A DNA stretch of 64,000 bases from Bacillota bacterium (GTDB lineage Bacteria; Bacillota; Bacilli; Paenibacillales; NBRC-103111), in assembly GCA_023386955.1 (NCBI GenBank), contig JAEWIS010000023.1, forward strand, positions 186,001-250,000. The letters run 5' to 3'. The notes beneath the pieces are model-generated. The model searched no databases, was not told where the DNA came from, and saw only the letters and a list, made by a program, of their open reading frames with translations. Both the position numbers and the translations under genes were made by a program. Positions 25,644 through 33,556 of the stretch are shown here, piece by piece (positions within the stretch are counted from its first letter, which is position 1; each line of letters begins with the position of its first letter).

Positions 25644-25997
25644 ATGAGTTTACATGTTGAAATGGAGCAGGGCAGCAAGGCGCTTATTGTCCGGCTCAAG
25701 GGTGAGCTGGATCACCATACGGCTGATGCAGTCAAGCAGCGGATGGAAGAGGCCATCAACCGGGGGAATGCCAGCCATGTGGTGGTGAATCTCCGGGACC
25801 TGAAGTTTATGGACAGCTCCGGCTTAGGCGTGATTCTGGGACGCTACAAGCAGGTCACCGGGAAGGGCGGCAAGATGGTGCTTTGTGAGGTAAGCCCCAC
25901 CGTGTACCGGCTGTTCGAAATGTCCGGCCTGTTCAAGATTCTGGCGGTGAAGGAGAACGAGCGTCAAGCGATCTCCAGTCTGGAGGTCGTATCATGA
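25644..25997 (+). CDS. spoIIAA: Anti-sigma F factor antagonist
   Basis: STAS-domain protein of 117 aa, the family's exact usual length. Unphosphorylated SpoIIAA binds SpoIIAB and frees SigF in the forespore. The phosphorylated serine lies in [16 protein letters not shown] (about 55-70), with [11 protein letters not shown] near the N-terminus. The upstream frame to 25608 is rejected; GAGGAG lies 11 nt before the ATG at 25644. The stop overlaps the spoIIAB start (ATGA). Confidence 0.95.
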   Translation: MSLHVEMEQGSKALIVRLKGELDHHTADAVKQRMEEAINRGNASHVVVNLRDLKFMDSSGLGVILGRYKQVTGKGGKMVLCEVSPTVYRLFEMSGLFKILAVKENERQAISSLEVVS

Positions 25998-26443
25998 GCG
26001 AGTTCCACAACCATATGAAGATTGAATTCGCCAGCATTTCGGAAAATGAGGGCTTCGCCCGGGTGGTTGTTGCCGCCTTCGTCTCCCAACTGGACCCGAC
26101 GCTGGATGAGCTGACAGATATCAAAACCGTGGTGTCCGAGGCCGTAACCAATGCCATCATCCACGGCTACGACAACGATCCCAACGGCATTGTAACCATC
26201 TCGGCAGAGATTAACGGAGACGTGGTACGGGTTACCGTGTCGGACCGCGGAGCAGGTATCGCCGATCTGGAGCAGGCCAGGCAGCCGCTGTACACCTCCA
26301 AACCGGAGCTGGAGCGGTCGGGGATGGGCTTTACCATCATGGAGAATTTTATGGATCAAATGGAAGTCGAAACCATTGTGAACCAGGGTACGACAGTGAC
26401 TATGACAAAGCGGATCGAATCCAAAAAAGCTTTGTTCAACTAG
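25994..26443 (+). CDS. spoIIAB: Anti-sigma F factor, serine kinase
   Basis: GHKL kinase of 149 aa that holds SigF inactive and phosphorylates SpoIIAA. N-box [17 protein letters not shown] (about 44-60), G1 box [13 protein letters not shown] and G2 [13 protein letters not shown] are intact. A 4-bp overlap with spoIIAA couples their translation; sigF follows after 12 bp with its own ribosome site. Confidence 0.95.
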   Translation: MSEFHNHMKIEFASISENEGFARVVVAAFVSQLDPTLDELTDIKTVVSEAVTNAIIHGYDNDPNGIVTISAEINGDVVRVTVSDRGAGIADLEQARQPLYTSKPELERSGMGFTIMENFMDQMEVETIVNQGTTVTMTKRIESKKALFN

Positions 26444-26455
26444 GGAGTTTGATCT

Positions 26456-27211
26456 ATGGATGTGGATTTGAAGAATGCCTCCCATACGTATCTGGACGAT
26501 AGTGAGGTCAAGCGGCTCATCGCCTTGAGCCAGTCCGGAGATACCATCGCCCGTGACACGCTGGTCAGCTGCAATATCCGTCTGGTCTGGTCCGTGGTAC
26601 AGCGCTTCCTGAACCGGGGCTACGAGGCGGAGGATCTGTTCCAGATCGGCTGCATCGGGCTGCTGAAATCCGTGGACAAGTTCGATTTGTCCTACGACGT
26701 GAAATTCTCTACCTACGCCGTCCCCATGATTATCGGAGAAATCCAGCGGTTCCTGCGGGACGACGGCACCCTGAAGGTCAGCCGGTCTCTGAAGGAGCTG
26801 GCCAACAAGGTGCGCAAGGTCAAGGACGAGCTATCCAAAACCATCGGGCGGCTGCCCACCATCAAGGAAGTGGCGGATGAATTGGGGATCACCCCGGAAG
26901 AGGTGGTGTTCGCCCAGGAGGCCAACAAGCCTCCATCCTCCATCCACGAAACCGTCTTCGAAAACGACGGCGACCCCATCACCCTGATGGACCAGATCGC
27001 AGACGAAACCCAGGAGAAATGGTTCGAGAAGCTGGCCTTAAACGAAGCCATCGGCGGCCTCTCCGAGCGGGAGCGCCTCATCGTCTACCTGCGCTACTAC
27101 CGCGACCAAACCCAGTCCGAGGTGGCCTCCCGCCTGGGCATCTCTCAGGTCCAGGTCTCCCGGCTGGAAAAGAAAATATTGCAAAGCATTAAAAACCAGA
27201 TCGCGCAATAG
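26456..27211 (+). CDS. sigF: RNA polymerase sporulation sigma factor F
   Basis: Forespore-specific sigma factor (spoIIAC), 251 aa. Region 2 contains CNIRLVWSVVQRFLNRGYEAEDLFQIGCIGL and KFSTYAVPMIIGEIQRFLRDDG, and region 4 has the HTH QSEVASRLGISQVQVSRLEKK. Length and motifs match SigF rather than SigG. GGGAG precedes the ATG. A terminator hairpin overlaps the stop codon. The next core gene is not spoVA as usual; an AT-rich cassette region follows. Confidence 0.95.
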   Translation: MDVDLKNASHTYLDDSEVKRLIALSQSGDTIARDTLVSCNIRLVWSVVQRFLNRGYEAEDLFQIGCIGLLKSVDKFDLSYDVKFSTYAVPMIIGEIQRFLRDDGTLKVSRSLKELANKVRKVKDELSKTIGRLPTIKEVADELGITPEEVVFAQEANKPPSSIHETVFENDGDPITLMDQIADETQEKWFEKLALNEAIGGLSERERLIVYLRYYRDQTQSEVASRLGISQVQVSRLEKKILQSIKNQIAQ

Positions 27212-27226
27212 CGGTCTGGTTTTTTG
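27194..27226 (+). terminator. Terminator of the spoIIA operon
   Basis: AACCAGA (27194-27200) pairs with TCTGGTT (27215-27221), followed by T5. The stem begins inside the sigF coding end. Confidence 0.8.
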
Positions 27227-27387
27227 CTTGTGCGGCAGACAGGGAGGGAGCGGAGGAGGTGACGGTTTTCGGGATTTCGACATATGCAAAATTTGGATGA
27301 AATCGTATACTGGAGGGAGAAGTTGGACAAAGCAACAGACACTTTGTACGATTCATACAGATAATTTACAATTCAGGAGGAATTATC

Positions 27388-27855
27388 ATGCTAAATAATG
27401 GACTGCTAAATCCGGAGAATTTTGAGATTGATGAAGATTGCTGTGAAGACGTGGAAACCTGTATAGAGGCTTGCAACAGGCTTATCGAGAAATGGACACC
27501 CGAGTTGGAAAATGAGATGCTGGAGGCTTTTATAAAGCTTTATTATGCTGAGATGTATGAACAGTGGGGGCCTGACGATGAGGAAGAAAGCACAGCGTAG
27601 TGGCAGGAAATCAAGTCACCCGCGGACCTGATCAGACACACAGGTACAGATGTGACGCTGTATGCCTTAGAAGACGGCATATATGCCCGAAGTAAAACAG
27701 AGGAAGACAAATATGAGTCACAAAATGTGGATGTGTGCGTGATCCTGAGTCTCAATTGTCCCTGGGATGAAGAGCATGGTTGGGCAGCTGTTTTTGTAGA
27801 TGAAAAATTCGTTAAAGTTGGCCGTGATATTGTGGATTGCGTTTGGTTGGATTAG
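27388..27855 (+). pseudogene. DUF6985-like gene split by an in-frame TAG
   Basis: One reading frame of 156 codons interrupted once, by TAG at 27598-27600. The first part (70 aa) is acidic with RLIEKWTPELENEMLEAF and ends EQWGPDDEEESTA; the second continues WQEIKSPADLIRHTG and ends in SLNCPWDEEHGWAAVFVDEK, a pattern I associate with DUF6985-type proteins of unknown function. AGGAGGA stands 6 nt before the ATG. There is no frameshift, and the sequence similarity to the family continues across the stop, so a single TGG-to-TAG type change is likely. It is either a recent pseudogene or read through. Confidence 0.7.
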
Positions 27856-27963
27856 GGCGTGGCTATTCACGCGGCGGAACTGGCTGTCCCTTGTTCTGCA
27901 GGTTTTTTCGAGGATTCGGAATTAGTGTAGCCTTTCGGATTCATCAATGCAACAACGTTAGAT
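27856..27963 (+). repeat. Degenerate attC-like site 0 (left edge of the array)
   Basis: TATTCACGCGGCGG at 27864-27877 and CAACAACGTTAGAT at 27950-27963 align with the two ends of the complete sites, and CCCTTGTTCTGCAGG with their first internal hairpin. The left R box and the middle are lost or decayed. The following cassette starts GTTAGATGTAATTT. Confidence 0.6.
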
Positions 27964-28026
27964 GTAATTTATGAAGAACCTTAGAAAACATAAAAAAACA
28001 ATTTTAATAAATAGGAGAAATAAAAA

Positions 28027-28452
28027 ATGTATTCGCCCAGGCATATCGTTTCGGCTGCTGCAATCGTAATAAATGATAAGAACGAGTTACTACTTATTAA
28101 AGGGCCCAGAAGAGGTTGGGAAATGCCAGGCGGGCAAGTAGAAGTAGGAGAGTCTTTAAGTGATGCAGCAATAAGAGAAACAAAAGAAGAATCGGGAATA
28201 GACATAGAAATCATAAGGTTTTGTGGGATATTTCAGAATGTTGGGAATTCAATATGTAATACCTTGTTTTTGGCTAAGCCAGTTGGTGGAGAATTAATTC
28301 AAACACCTGAAAGCCTGGAATCTGGCTTCTTTCCTATTGAAGAGGCACTAGAAAAAGTAACATGGAAGGATTTTAGAAAAAGAATAGAGTACTGTCTAAA
28401 GACTGAAACTCAACCATTTTGTGTTGAATTTCACGATCAGAAGAATATTTGA
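28027..28452 (+). CDS. Nudix hydrolase
   Basis: Hydrolyses a nucleoside diphosphate linked to another moiety; the precise substrate is unknown. The 141-aa protein contains the Nudix box GGQVEVGESLSDAAIRETKEESGI with all conserved Gly/Glu/Arg positions (about 38-60), followed by FNVGNSI-like strands and a short C-terminal helix. AT-rich codon use differs sharply from the upstream sporulation genes. GGAG precedes the ATG. The cassette's own 3' site is missing: its opening GTTAGATGTAATT has no inverted partner before the next site, so this cassette has been fused with the remains of another. Confidence 0.85.
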   Translation: MYSPRHIVSAAAIVINDKNELLLIKGPRRGWEMPGGQVEVGESLSDAAIRETKEESGIDIEIIRFCGIFQNVGNSICNTLFLAKPVGGELIQTPESLESGFFPIEEALEKVTWKDFRKRIEYCLKTETQPFCVEFHDQKNI

Positions 28453-28462
28453 AAAGAGAGGA

Positions 28463-28627
28463 ATGAAATATAGCAAGGTATTCGCAAGTAACCTTTTTAA
28501 ACCAGGTGTGCGTGAAAGGTTAATAAAAGATGCTACTAAAAACGATTGGAAACCACTTGAGGAAAAGCAAGTTGTAAGGATTTTAGATAGTAGTTTTATT
28601 ATTGATGAATACAACAACGTTATCTGA
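28463..28627 (+). CDS. Possible small protein or gene remnant
   Basis: A 54-aa frame beginning MKYSKVFASNLFKPGVRERL, 10 bp after the Nudix stop. The ribosome-like AGAGAGG is only one base from the ATG, which is too close, and no family is recognised. It could equally be the tail of a second cassette gene that lost its start when two cassettes fused. The next 200 bp (28628-28844) hold only short frames and I see no gene in them. Confidence 0.25.
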   Translation: MKYSKVFASNLFKPGVRERLIKDATKNDWKPLEEKQVVRILDSSFIIDEYNNVI

Positions 28628-28844
28628 ATTTCCCCAAAGCTTATAAATAACTTAATGGAAGTTGAGACTATGAAGATAAAGATATTAGAAATTAATTTTC
28701 AGAAGAAGAACAAAATAATAGTATATTTTTCATGCACGATCGGAGAAGGTATAGGTGTTTAACTGAAGAAGAAATTAATGTATTGAGAAAGATGAAAACT
28801 TGAACAAAACTCAGAAAGCAACCTCGATGAAAACATGTTACTTC

Positions 28845-29028
28845 ACATAACAACGTATTCACGCGGCGGGCCTTACGGCCCTTGGTCTGCAAGAGGCATT
28901 TAGAGGAAGTGGACTCAGCAGACAACCTCTGCGAACCTAACCGCGTAGCGGCCGGTCTGGACCCAGCTGCGCTGTTGGATCCGTGCTTCCTTAAGGTTCT
29001 CGGGTTCGTGAATACAACGACGTTAACT
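28845..29028 (+). repeat. attC-like site A (184 bp)
   Basis: Opens ACATAAC AAC GTATTCACG and closes CGTGAATAC AACGAC GTTAACT. The outer stem GTATTCACG/CGTGAATAC is perfect. Internal hairpins: GGGCC/GGCCC, GTCTGC/GCAGAC, and AACCTAA/TTAAGGTT enclosing CCGCGTAGCGG. Its left box pairs with a lost cassette start; its right end opens the methyltransferase cassette. Confidence 0.8.
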
Positions 29029-29063
29029 GAAATCACCCAAATTAATAAAGGAGATAAATTCAT

Positions 29064-29684
29064 ATGTCACAAATCCATGAGTACATATTAAGTTTTATAG
29101 CATTTGACAACAAACAATTGAGTGTTATTAGTGAACAAGAGAGAAGAAGAAACGATATACAACCAAGTGTGGGACCGGAGGTTGCTAAGCTACTTGGTTT
29201 ATTAATACGTGTAGTGAATGCCAAAAGAGTCCTTGAAATTGGAACATGCCTAGGTTATTCAACTGTTTGGTTTGGGCAAGCGGTAAAGGAAACTAATGGA
29301 AAATTGGTATCAATTGAATATAACGAACAATTATTTAATGAAACAAAGAAGAATGTAGAACTAGCTGGCTTGGACCAATATGTAGATTTAAGGCTAGGAG
29401 ATGCTAGTGAAGAAATAAAAACTTTGGAGGGACCTTTTGATATTATCATTCAAGATAGTGATAAGAAACTATACCCAGAAATGTTAGAAGATTGTGTTCA
29501 GTTAATTCGTGTTAATGGAATGATAGTTGCTGATGATACATTATTCAAACCAATGGGGATACCTGATAAATTTAGCAAACCAATGGATGAGTATAATCAG
29601 AAGGTGTTTTTGGATACCAGACTGTATAGCACAATCCTTCCAATTGGAGATGGAGTTACGATAAGTGTAAAAGTTAAGGAGTAA
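29064..29684 (+). CDS. SAM-dependent O-methyltransferase, class I
   Basis: Methyl transfer from S-adenosylmethionine to a small acceptor, of the caffeoyl-CoA/catechol type (COG4122-like). The 206-aa protein has an N-terminal helical cap, VLEIGTCLGYSTVWFG (SAM motif I, about 56-71), VSIEYNEQ (motif acidic residue), LRLGDASEEIKTL and FDIIIQDSDKKLYPEMLEDC, where metal-dependent family members carry D-x-D; here QDSDK keeps both acids. AAGGAG precedes the ATG. The cassette is complete: GTTAACTGAAATC at its start is perfectly inverted as GATTTCAGTTAAC before site B. Confidence 0.88.
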   Translation: MSQIHEYILSFIAFDNKQLSVISEQERRRNDIQPSVGPEVAKLLGLLIRVVNAKRVLEIGTCLGYSTVWFGQAVKETNGKLVSIEYNEQLFNETKKNVELAGLDQYVDLRLGDASEEIKTLEGPFDIIIQDSDKKLYPEMLEDCVQLIRVNGMIVADDTLFKPMGIPDKFSKPMDEYNQKVFLDTRLYSTILPIGDGVTISVKVKE

Positions 29685-29715
29685 CTTTGGGGGAATCTCA
29701 GAGAAGGGTTGATTT

Positions 29716-29882
29716 CAGTTAACACCGCATACCCGCTACTGTCGGCTACGCCGACCTTGGTCTGCCCGAGGATTTTCGGAGAAGTAGATCAGGCAGACAA
29801 CCCTGCGAGGCTAAGTGGCAAAGCCACCCGCTCACTACGTTCGCTTAAGCCTCTCGGGTTCGTGAATACAACGAGGTTATGT
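29716..29882 (+). repeat. attC-like site B (167 bp)
   Basis: R'' AGTTAAC, R' GTTATGT. Its left extension GATTTCAGTTAAC (29710-29722) matches the inverted start of its cassette 13/13. Internal stem GAGGCTAAG/CTTAAGCCTC and hairpin GTGGC AAA GCCAC. The L stem is imperfect on the left (GCATACCCG). Confidence 0.85.
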
Positions 29883-29942
29883 GAAACTCAGCTAAAGATA
29901 TATTAAGTTCAAACATCAATATAAATCGAAGGGATTGATTTA

Positions 29943-30395
29943 ATGGATTGGATTCCGTTAATCGATCAGGAAGAGATTAATAAATTTATGAATGCATTTG
30001 GAAGATTTCACGATGCATGCTTAAAAGAATTATATTTATGGACCGATCATTACGTAAATAATGATTTTGCAATGAATGTTAGCAACAAACTAGATAACCG
30101 AATTAGGGTATTATTTCAAAGGCAATGGAATGACCCTTCCGCTGTAGAACTATTATTTGAAGAAGTAGTTAAACTTTGCATTTCTCCAAGCTCTGAGAAT
30201 TATGATTCGATTATTTTTGGAGCTTCTTTATATTTTGAGAATGGTATATGTTATTGGGCGGATGATAGTAATTGGAGACATGATAAACAATTTAACTATG
30301 AAGTGAACTGGATAGCCGCAAGGAAAGTTAGCTGGAGAGAACCGCGTCGCGGCCGGTCGGGGGCCAGCTTCGCTTATGGCTCTGTGCTTCCTTAA
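29943..30395 (+). CDS. Unknown cassette protein, 3' end fused to a broken attC site
   Basis: Open frame of 150 aa. The first 128 or so residues are natural-looking (MDWIPLIDQEEINKFMNAFG, HDACLKELYLWTDHYVN, acidic and aromatic-rich) and of no family I recognise. From about RKVSWREPRRGRSGASFAYG onward the frame is translated from the right half of an attC-like site, so the original C-terminus and the left half of the site have been deleted. The ribosome site GAAGGGATTG is weak. The protein may still be made, with a foreign 20-residue tail. Confidence 0.55.
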   Translation: MDWIPLIDQEEINKFMNAFGRFHDACLKELYLWTDHYVNNDFAMNVSNKLDNRIRVLFQRQWNDPSAVELLFEEVVKLCISPSSENYDSIIFGASLYFENGICYWADDSNWRHDKQFNYEVNWIAARKVSWREPRRGRSGASFAYGSVLP

Positions 30396-30429
30396 GGTTC
30401 TCGGGTTCGTGAATACAATCACGTTATCT
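30338..30429 (+). repeat. Right half of attC-like site C (truncated)
   Basis: Aligns with site A from its GAACCTAACCGCG region to the end: CCGCGTCGCGG hairpin, CTTCCTTAAGGTTCTCGGG, CGTGAATAC, AATCAC, GTTATCT. The left R and L boxes are absent, deleted together with the end of the preceding gene. Confidence 0.8.
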
Positions 30430-30465
30430 GCAATACCCTGAAGAACATTAATGACATTTTTACAA

Positions 30466-30778
30466 GAGAGGAAGATCGCATTTGAAGGCATGCCGTGGAA
30501 GGAGACTTGAAGAGGCAACAGCTACTGGCACTTTTGAGGATCGGATGATTGTATTTGAGGGCATGCCGTGGCAGAGGACTCGAAGAGGCAACAGCCACCG
30601 GCACTTATGAAGATCGGAAGATCGTATTTAAGGGCATGCCGTGGCAGAGGACTCGAAGAGGCAACAGCCACCGGCACTTTTGAAGATAAGAAGATCGTAT
30701 TTAAGGGCATGTCGTGGAAGGGAATTCGAGGAGGCAACAGCCGCCGACACTTTTGAGTGATAGAATGATAACTCGAAG
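30466..30778 (+). ncRNA. Non-coding cassette: four 73-bp tandem repeats, each able to form a hairpin
   Basis: GGCATGCC-type words recur at 30487, 30560, 30633 and 30706, exactly 73 bp apart. As 73 is not a multiple of three, no frame repeats, and neither strand has a convincing gene. Each unit has TGCCGTGG...CCACCGGCA able to pair; in unit 4 both arms change together (TGTCG with CGACA), and unit 1 has a G-T alternative. This compensatory change suggests a selected RNA or ssDNA fold. The cassette is bounded by GTTATCTGC (30423) and its inverse GCAGATAAC (30792). Transcription is not shown. Confidence 0.5.
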
Positions 30779-30793
30779 AGGTCAGGGCACAGC

Positions 30794-30950
30794 AGATAAC
30801 ACCGTATTCACGCGGCGGCCCTTACGGGCCTTGGTCTGCAGAGGCATTTCGAGGAAGCGGTTTCAGCAGACAACCCTGCGAGGCTAAGTCTTCGACCCGG
30901 CGCTGACGCGCCTTAAGCCTCTCGGGTTCGTGAATACAACAACGTTATCG
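30794..30950 (+). repeat. attC-like site D (157 bp)
   Basis: R'' AGATAAC, L'' GTATTCACG, L' CGTGAATAC, R' GTTATCG. Internal pairs GGCCC/GGGCC, GTCTGC/GCAGAC, GAGGCTAAG/CTTAAGCCTC, GGCGC TGAC GCGCC. The left edge GCAGATAAC is the inverse of the start of the tandem-repeat cassette (9/9). Confidence 0.85.
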
Positions 30951-30993
30951 GAAATCAGTGTAATGCAGTGAACTGCAAATAAAGGGGCAGGAC

Positions 30994-31479
30994 ATGAAAA
31001 ACATAATCAGAAACATTCTTTGGGCTATAATCATTTTCCCTTTTTTTATTAGTATATTTATGATAGATCATTTTTTGTTTTGGTTACTTTTCGGGTGTTA
31101 TGTATGTTTAATTGGTTTGCTTCTTTTGGTTATTGGATTATTTAGTAAACTAATGAAGATTGAAGGGAATATTAAACGTTTTTTTACAAGATTATATCTG
31201 CTTGTTTTTGGCATAGGTATGTTGGCTTTCTTTTGGATTGTATGGAGTTCAAGTTTTTTGGATGTTAATGCGTATTTTTCAAAGGACTATAAGACAATAA
31301 AGGGATTTCCTAGTCATATAGGTAGTCGGTCATCCAAAAGTCTGTTTCAAACAATAGAGATTAACAAAATAGAACTTAAAAGTGTTTATGAAATAAATTA
31401 CAAAGACATTGATAAAGAGTTTGAAGCATTGTACCTACCAAATTCAAAATATGTAATTAGGCTTTGGAAATACAAATAA
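30994..31479 (+). CDS. Unknown membrane protein in a cassette
   Basis: Protein of 161 aa. Three hydrophobic helices (about 8-27, 30-52 and 66-88: IIFPFFISIFMI, FLFWLLFGCYVCLIGLLLLV, LYLLVFGIGMLAFFWIVW) are followed by a soluble C-terminal half of about 70 residues (YSKDYKTIKGF-like, then EINKIELKSVYEINY). No family is recognised. The sequence is strongly AT-rich. AAAGGGGC lies before the ATG. The cassette is intact: GTTATCGGAAATCAG at its start against CTGACTTCCGATAAC at its end, 14/15. Confidence 0.65.
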   Translation: MKNIIRNILWAIIIFPFFISIFMIDHFLFWLLFGCYVCLIGLLLLVIGLFSKLMKIEGNIKRFFTRLYLLVFGIGMLAFFWIVWSSSFLDVNAYFSKDYKTIKGFPSHIGSRSSKSLFQTIEINKIELKSVYEINYKDIDKEFEALYLPNSKYVIRLWKYK

Positions 31480-31511
31480 TATGAATGTTGATCAAAGAAG
31501 ACACTGACTTC

Positions 31512-31667
31512 CGATAACACCGTATTCACGCGTCGGGCCTGAAGGCCCTTGGTCTGCAAGAGGCATTTCAAGAAGCGGATTCAGCAGACACCCTGCGAGG
31601 CTAAGTCTTCGACCCGGCGCTTGCGCGCCTTAAGCCTCTCGGGTTCGTGAATACAACAACGTTATGT
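31512..31667 (+). repeat. attC-like site E (156 bp)
   Basis: R'' CGATAAC, L stem GTATTCACG/CGTGAATAC, R' GTTATGT; the internal hairpins are as in site D (GGGCC/GGCCC, GTCTGC/GCAGAC, GGCGC/GCGCC). The left edge matches the inverse of its cassette start at 14 of 15 positions. Confidence 0.85.
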
Positions 31668-31699
31668 GTAATTGTCCAAGAGCCATTGAAGAACAGCCC

Positions 31700-32142
31700 A
31701 TCAGGAATCAAAATCTTGAAACCCAATTTGTTTGAAGAGAATTCTAGGAAGAATAGAATGAAGGTCCCGCCTGGGGATGACAACGAGCAAGCAGCTCGTT
31801 CGGCGGAACCTTCATTCGTGGGATACAGGTTTCAGTGGGTTTCAAGACCGAAAGATTCCCGAACAAAATCGTCTTAAGGTCTTTACCCATCTTGATTTTC
31901 AATACTCATTGGTAAGGGCTTAGAAGGGATTTATCCGATTCAGAGATTGGAAAAGGCGAAAGGACTGGATAGGGATGGTTGAAGAGCCGGTGCCCGCCTC
32001 CTTAGCAACAATCGCGATATTCCAGCCTTGCCGCCAACCTGGTAAGCCCCTTCGACGCAAATCGGATGAATCCCAAAGCCCTATTTGAAAGAGTATTGAA
32101 AAACCTGATAAGGGATGGGTAAGGACCTGAAAGGACGATTTC
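31700..32142 (+). ncRNA. Non-coding cassette with long nested inverted repeats
   Basis: No frame of the cassette looks like a gene. Stem 1: GGAATC...CTTGAAACCCA (31704-31725) with TGGGTTTCAAG...GATTCC (31836-31859). It encloses a hairpin GAATGAAGGTCCCGCC (31756-31771) with GGCGGAACCTTCATTC (31802-31817), whose tip has AACGAGC/GCTCGTT. Stem 2: 31867-31940 with 32060-32140, sharing AAATCGTC, TTACCCATC, TTTTCAATACTC, AGGGCTT and ATCCGATT against their inverses; its 120-nt loop pairs further (GGCGAAAGGACTGGA with TTCCAGCCTTGCC). It could be a structured RNA, or a MITE-like element inside a cassette; strand is assumed from the cassette orientation. Confidence 0.5.
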
Positions 32143-32172
32143 TTGGGCTGGCTCGAGGAAGGGGACAACTAC

Positions 32173-32336
32173 ACATAACACCGTATTCACGTGTCGGGCC
32201 TGTCGGCCCTTGGTGCTGGAAGCGGTTCGGCATTTTGCCTGAACCGGCTGCGCGCACAACCCTGCGAGGCTAAGTCTTCGACCCGGCGCTGACGCGCCTT
32301 AAGCCTCTCGGGTTCGTGAATACATTCACGTTAGGC
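32173..32336 (+). repeat. attC-like site F (164 bp)
   Basis: R'' ACATAAC, R' GTTAGGC (the standard integron form). The second hairpin is of a different type from D/E: GTGC/GCAC with inner CGGTTC/GAACCG and GGCA/TGCC replaces GTCTGC/GCAGAC. The left edge GACAACTACACATAAC matches the inverse of the cassette start at 15/16. Confidence 0.85.
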
Positions 32337-32404
32337 GAAACCATCAGATGTAAAACATTATTAAAACCTTAAAACACAAAATAAAGAAAGAGAGGGGTAA
32401 AAAA

Positions 32405-32944
32405 ATGCAAATTCTTCTATTATTATTTTTGCTTTTCTCCAATTTTTTTTATTCGCCGAATGAAAACAATAGTACTTTTAATTACACCAATACAAAGCTG
32501 GGATTTAGTTTAGAGTTACCAACAAATTGGAAGGGTAAAGTATACATTCAAGAATCTGATTCAAGGGTATCGTTTATGTATAAATCTGTATCAGGCAACG
32601 AGGATGCTGAATTATTCGATATATTTTTAATTTCACCAATACAATATAAAGTACATGAAGAGTATGTTGGGTTTTATAGATATTTTGGTCAAAGGGATGA
32701 GTTAGTTATAGCCAAATTTTCTCCTACGGGAGTTCCATATGATGATTTAAACTCCTTGCAGAAACAAGATTTTGATAATTTTTTTATTTTGTATAAAGAT
32801 GTTAACTCTATTTTAGAAACATTTAAATTAACAAACGAACATGACAATAGCATATATAAACAAGTTATTAAAGAAAGTTCAGTGAAAGACGAAGAATTTA
32901 GGAAAGAATATGAAAGAATCATAAGGGATGAGTTAAAGAATTAA
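32405..32944 (+). CDS. Secreted or membrane-anchored cassette protein, PsbP/DUF1795-like pattern
   Basis: Protein of 179 aa with a hydrophobic N-terminus (MQILLLLFLLFSNFFYSP), then NTKLGFSLELPTNWKGKVYIQES, the opening typical of small PsbP/DUF1795-like surface proteins, and a charged helical tail (SSVKDEEFRKEYERIIRDEL). The C-terminal DVNSILETFKL also fits that fold, where a final helix follows the sheet. Function unknown. GAGAGGGG precedes the ATG. Cassette start GTTAGGCGAAACCATC against GATGGCATCGCCTAAC at its end, 14/16. Confidence 0.6.
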   Translation: MQILLLLFLLFSNFFYSPNENNSTFNYTNTKLGFSLELPTNWKGKVYIQESDSRVSFMYKSVSGNEDAELFDIFLISPIQYKVHEEYVGFYRYFGQRDELVIAKFSPTGVPYDDLNSLQKQDFDNFFILYKDVNSILETFKLTNEHDNSIYKQVIKESSVKDEEFRKEYERIIRDELKN

Positions 32945-32973
32945 CAATCATGAAAGTAACTCAAGATGGCATC

Positions 32974-33135
32974 GCCTAACACCGTATTCCTACTGCGGGC
33001 CATTCGGCCCTTGGTCTGCAAGAGGATATTCGATGAAGCGGAATCAGCAGACACACCTGCACCACCTAACCGCATCGCGGCTGGCCCTAGCGGGCCTTAA
33101 GGTAGTGAGGCGTCAGGAATACAAGAACGTTATAT
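32974..33135 (+). repeat. attC-like site G (162 bp), compensatory variant
   Basis: R'' GCCTAAC, R' GTTATAT. The L stem has changed on both sides: GTATTCCT with AGGAATAC in place of GTATTCACG/CGTGAATAC. The inner stem is CACCACCTAA/TTAAGGTAGTG in place of GAGGCTAAG/CTTAAGCCTC, with hairpins CCGC ATC GCGG and GGCCC TAGC GGGCC. Confidence 0.85.
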
Positions 33136-33192
33136 GCAATCAGCCCAGAACTAGTATTTAAAAAGACTTACAGGAAGGAGGGAAGAAGAATC

Positions 33193-33459
33193 TTGAAGTT
33201 CTATTTAAGCATTAAACATAGATTTTACAAGATGTTTCCTGTAAGGAAGGATCGGATAAGAATTACCAGTTCATTAATGTCGCTACTTCCCGTTTTCATC
33301 GTGTTGAGTCTAGGTGGGCCATTGGAATACAGGGATTATATTGTAATAACAATATGTATGATATTAATAATTGCGTCAGTGTTAAGTGCTTTAATGGATA
33401 GACTAAAAGACTATGTATTAAAGATGATAAAAACTAGAGAAAACAAATTCAAAAGTTAA
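33193..33459 (+). CDS. Small unknown membrane protein in a cassette
   Basis: Protein of 88 aa, basic N-terminus (FYLSIKHRFYKMFPVRKDR) and two hydrophobic helices (ITSSLMSLLPVFIVLSLG and DYIVITICMILIIASVLSAL), then a basic tail. A TTG start at 33193 has AAGGAGGG about 10 nt upstream, a strong ribosome site that decides the start. No family recognised. It is the smallest coding cassette. Start GTTATATGCAATCAGCC against GGCTGACTTCATATAAC at its end, 15/17. Confidence 0.55.
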   Translation: MKFYLSIKHRFYKMFPVRKDRIRITSSLMSLLPVFIVLSLGGPLEYRDYIVITICMILIIASVLSALMDRLKDYVLKMIKTRENKFKS

Positions 33460-33556
33460 GAGCAAATTTAGTGACTGGGAAAACTGTGAAACATTTTAAA
33501 GAATATTAGGGATTTTTCCAAGGAATCGTGAGTATCTCAGTGAAGTGGCTGACTTC

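Noticed and set aside
30522-30756. ORFs on both strands inside the 73-bp repeat cassette
   Set aside because: The repeat period is not a multiple of three, both strands give similar spurious frames and none has a ribosome site.
31647-31877. ORF starting in site E and running into the inverted-repeat cassette
   Set aside because: It begins inside the site, lacks a ribosome site and covers sequence constrained as inverted repeats.
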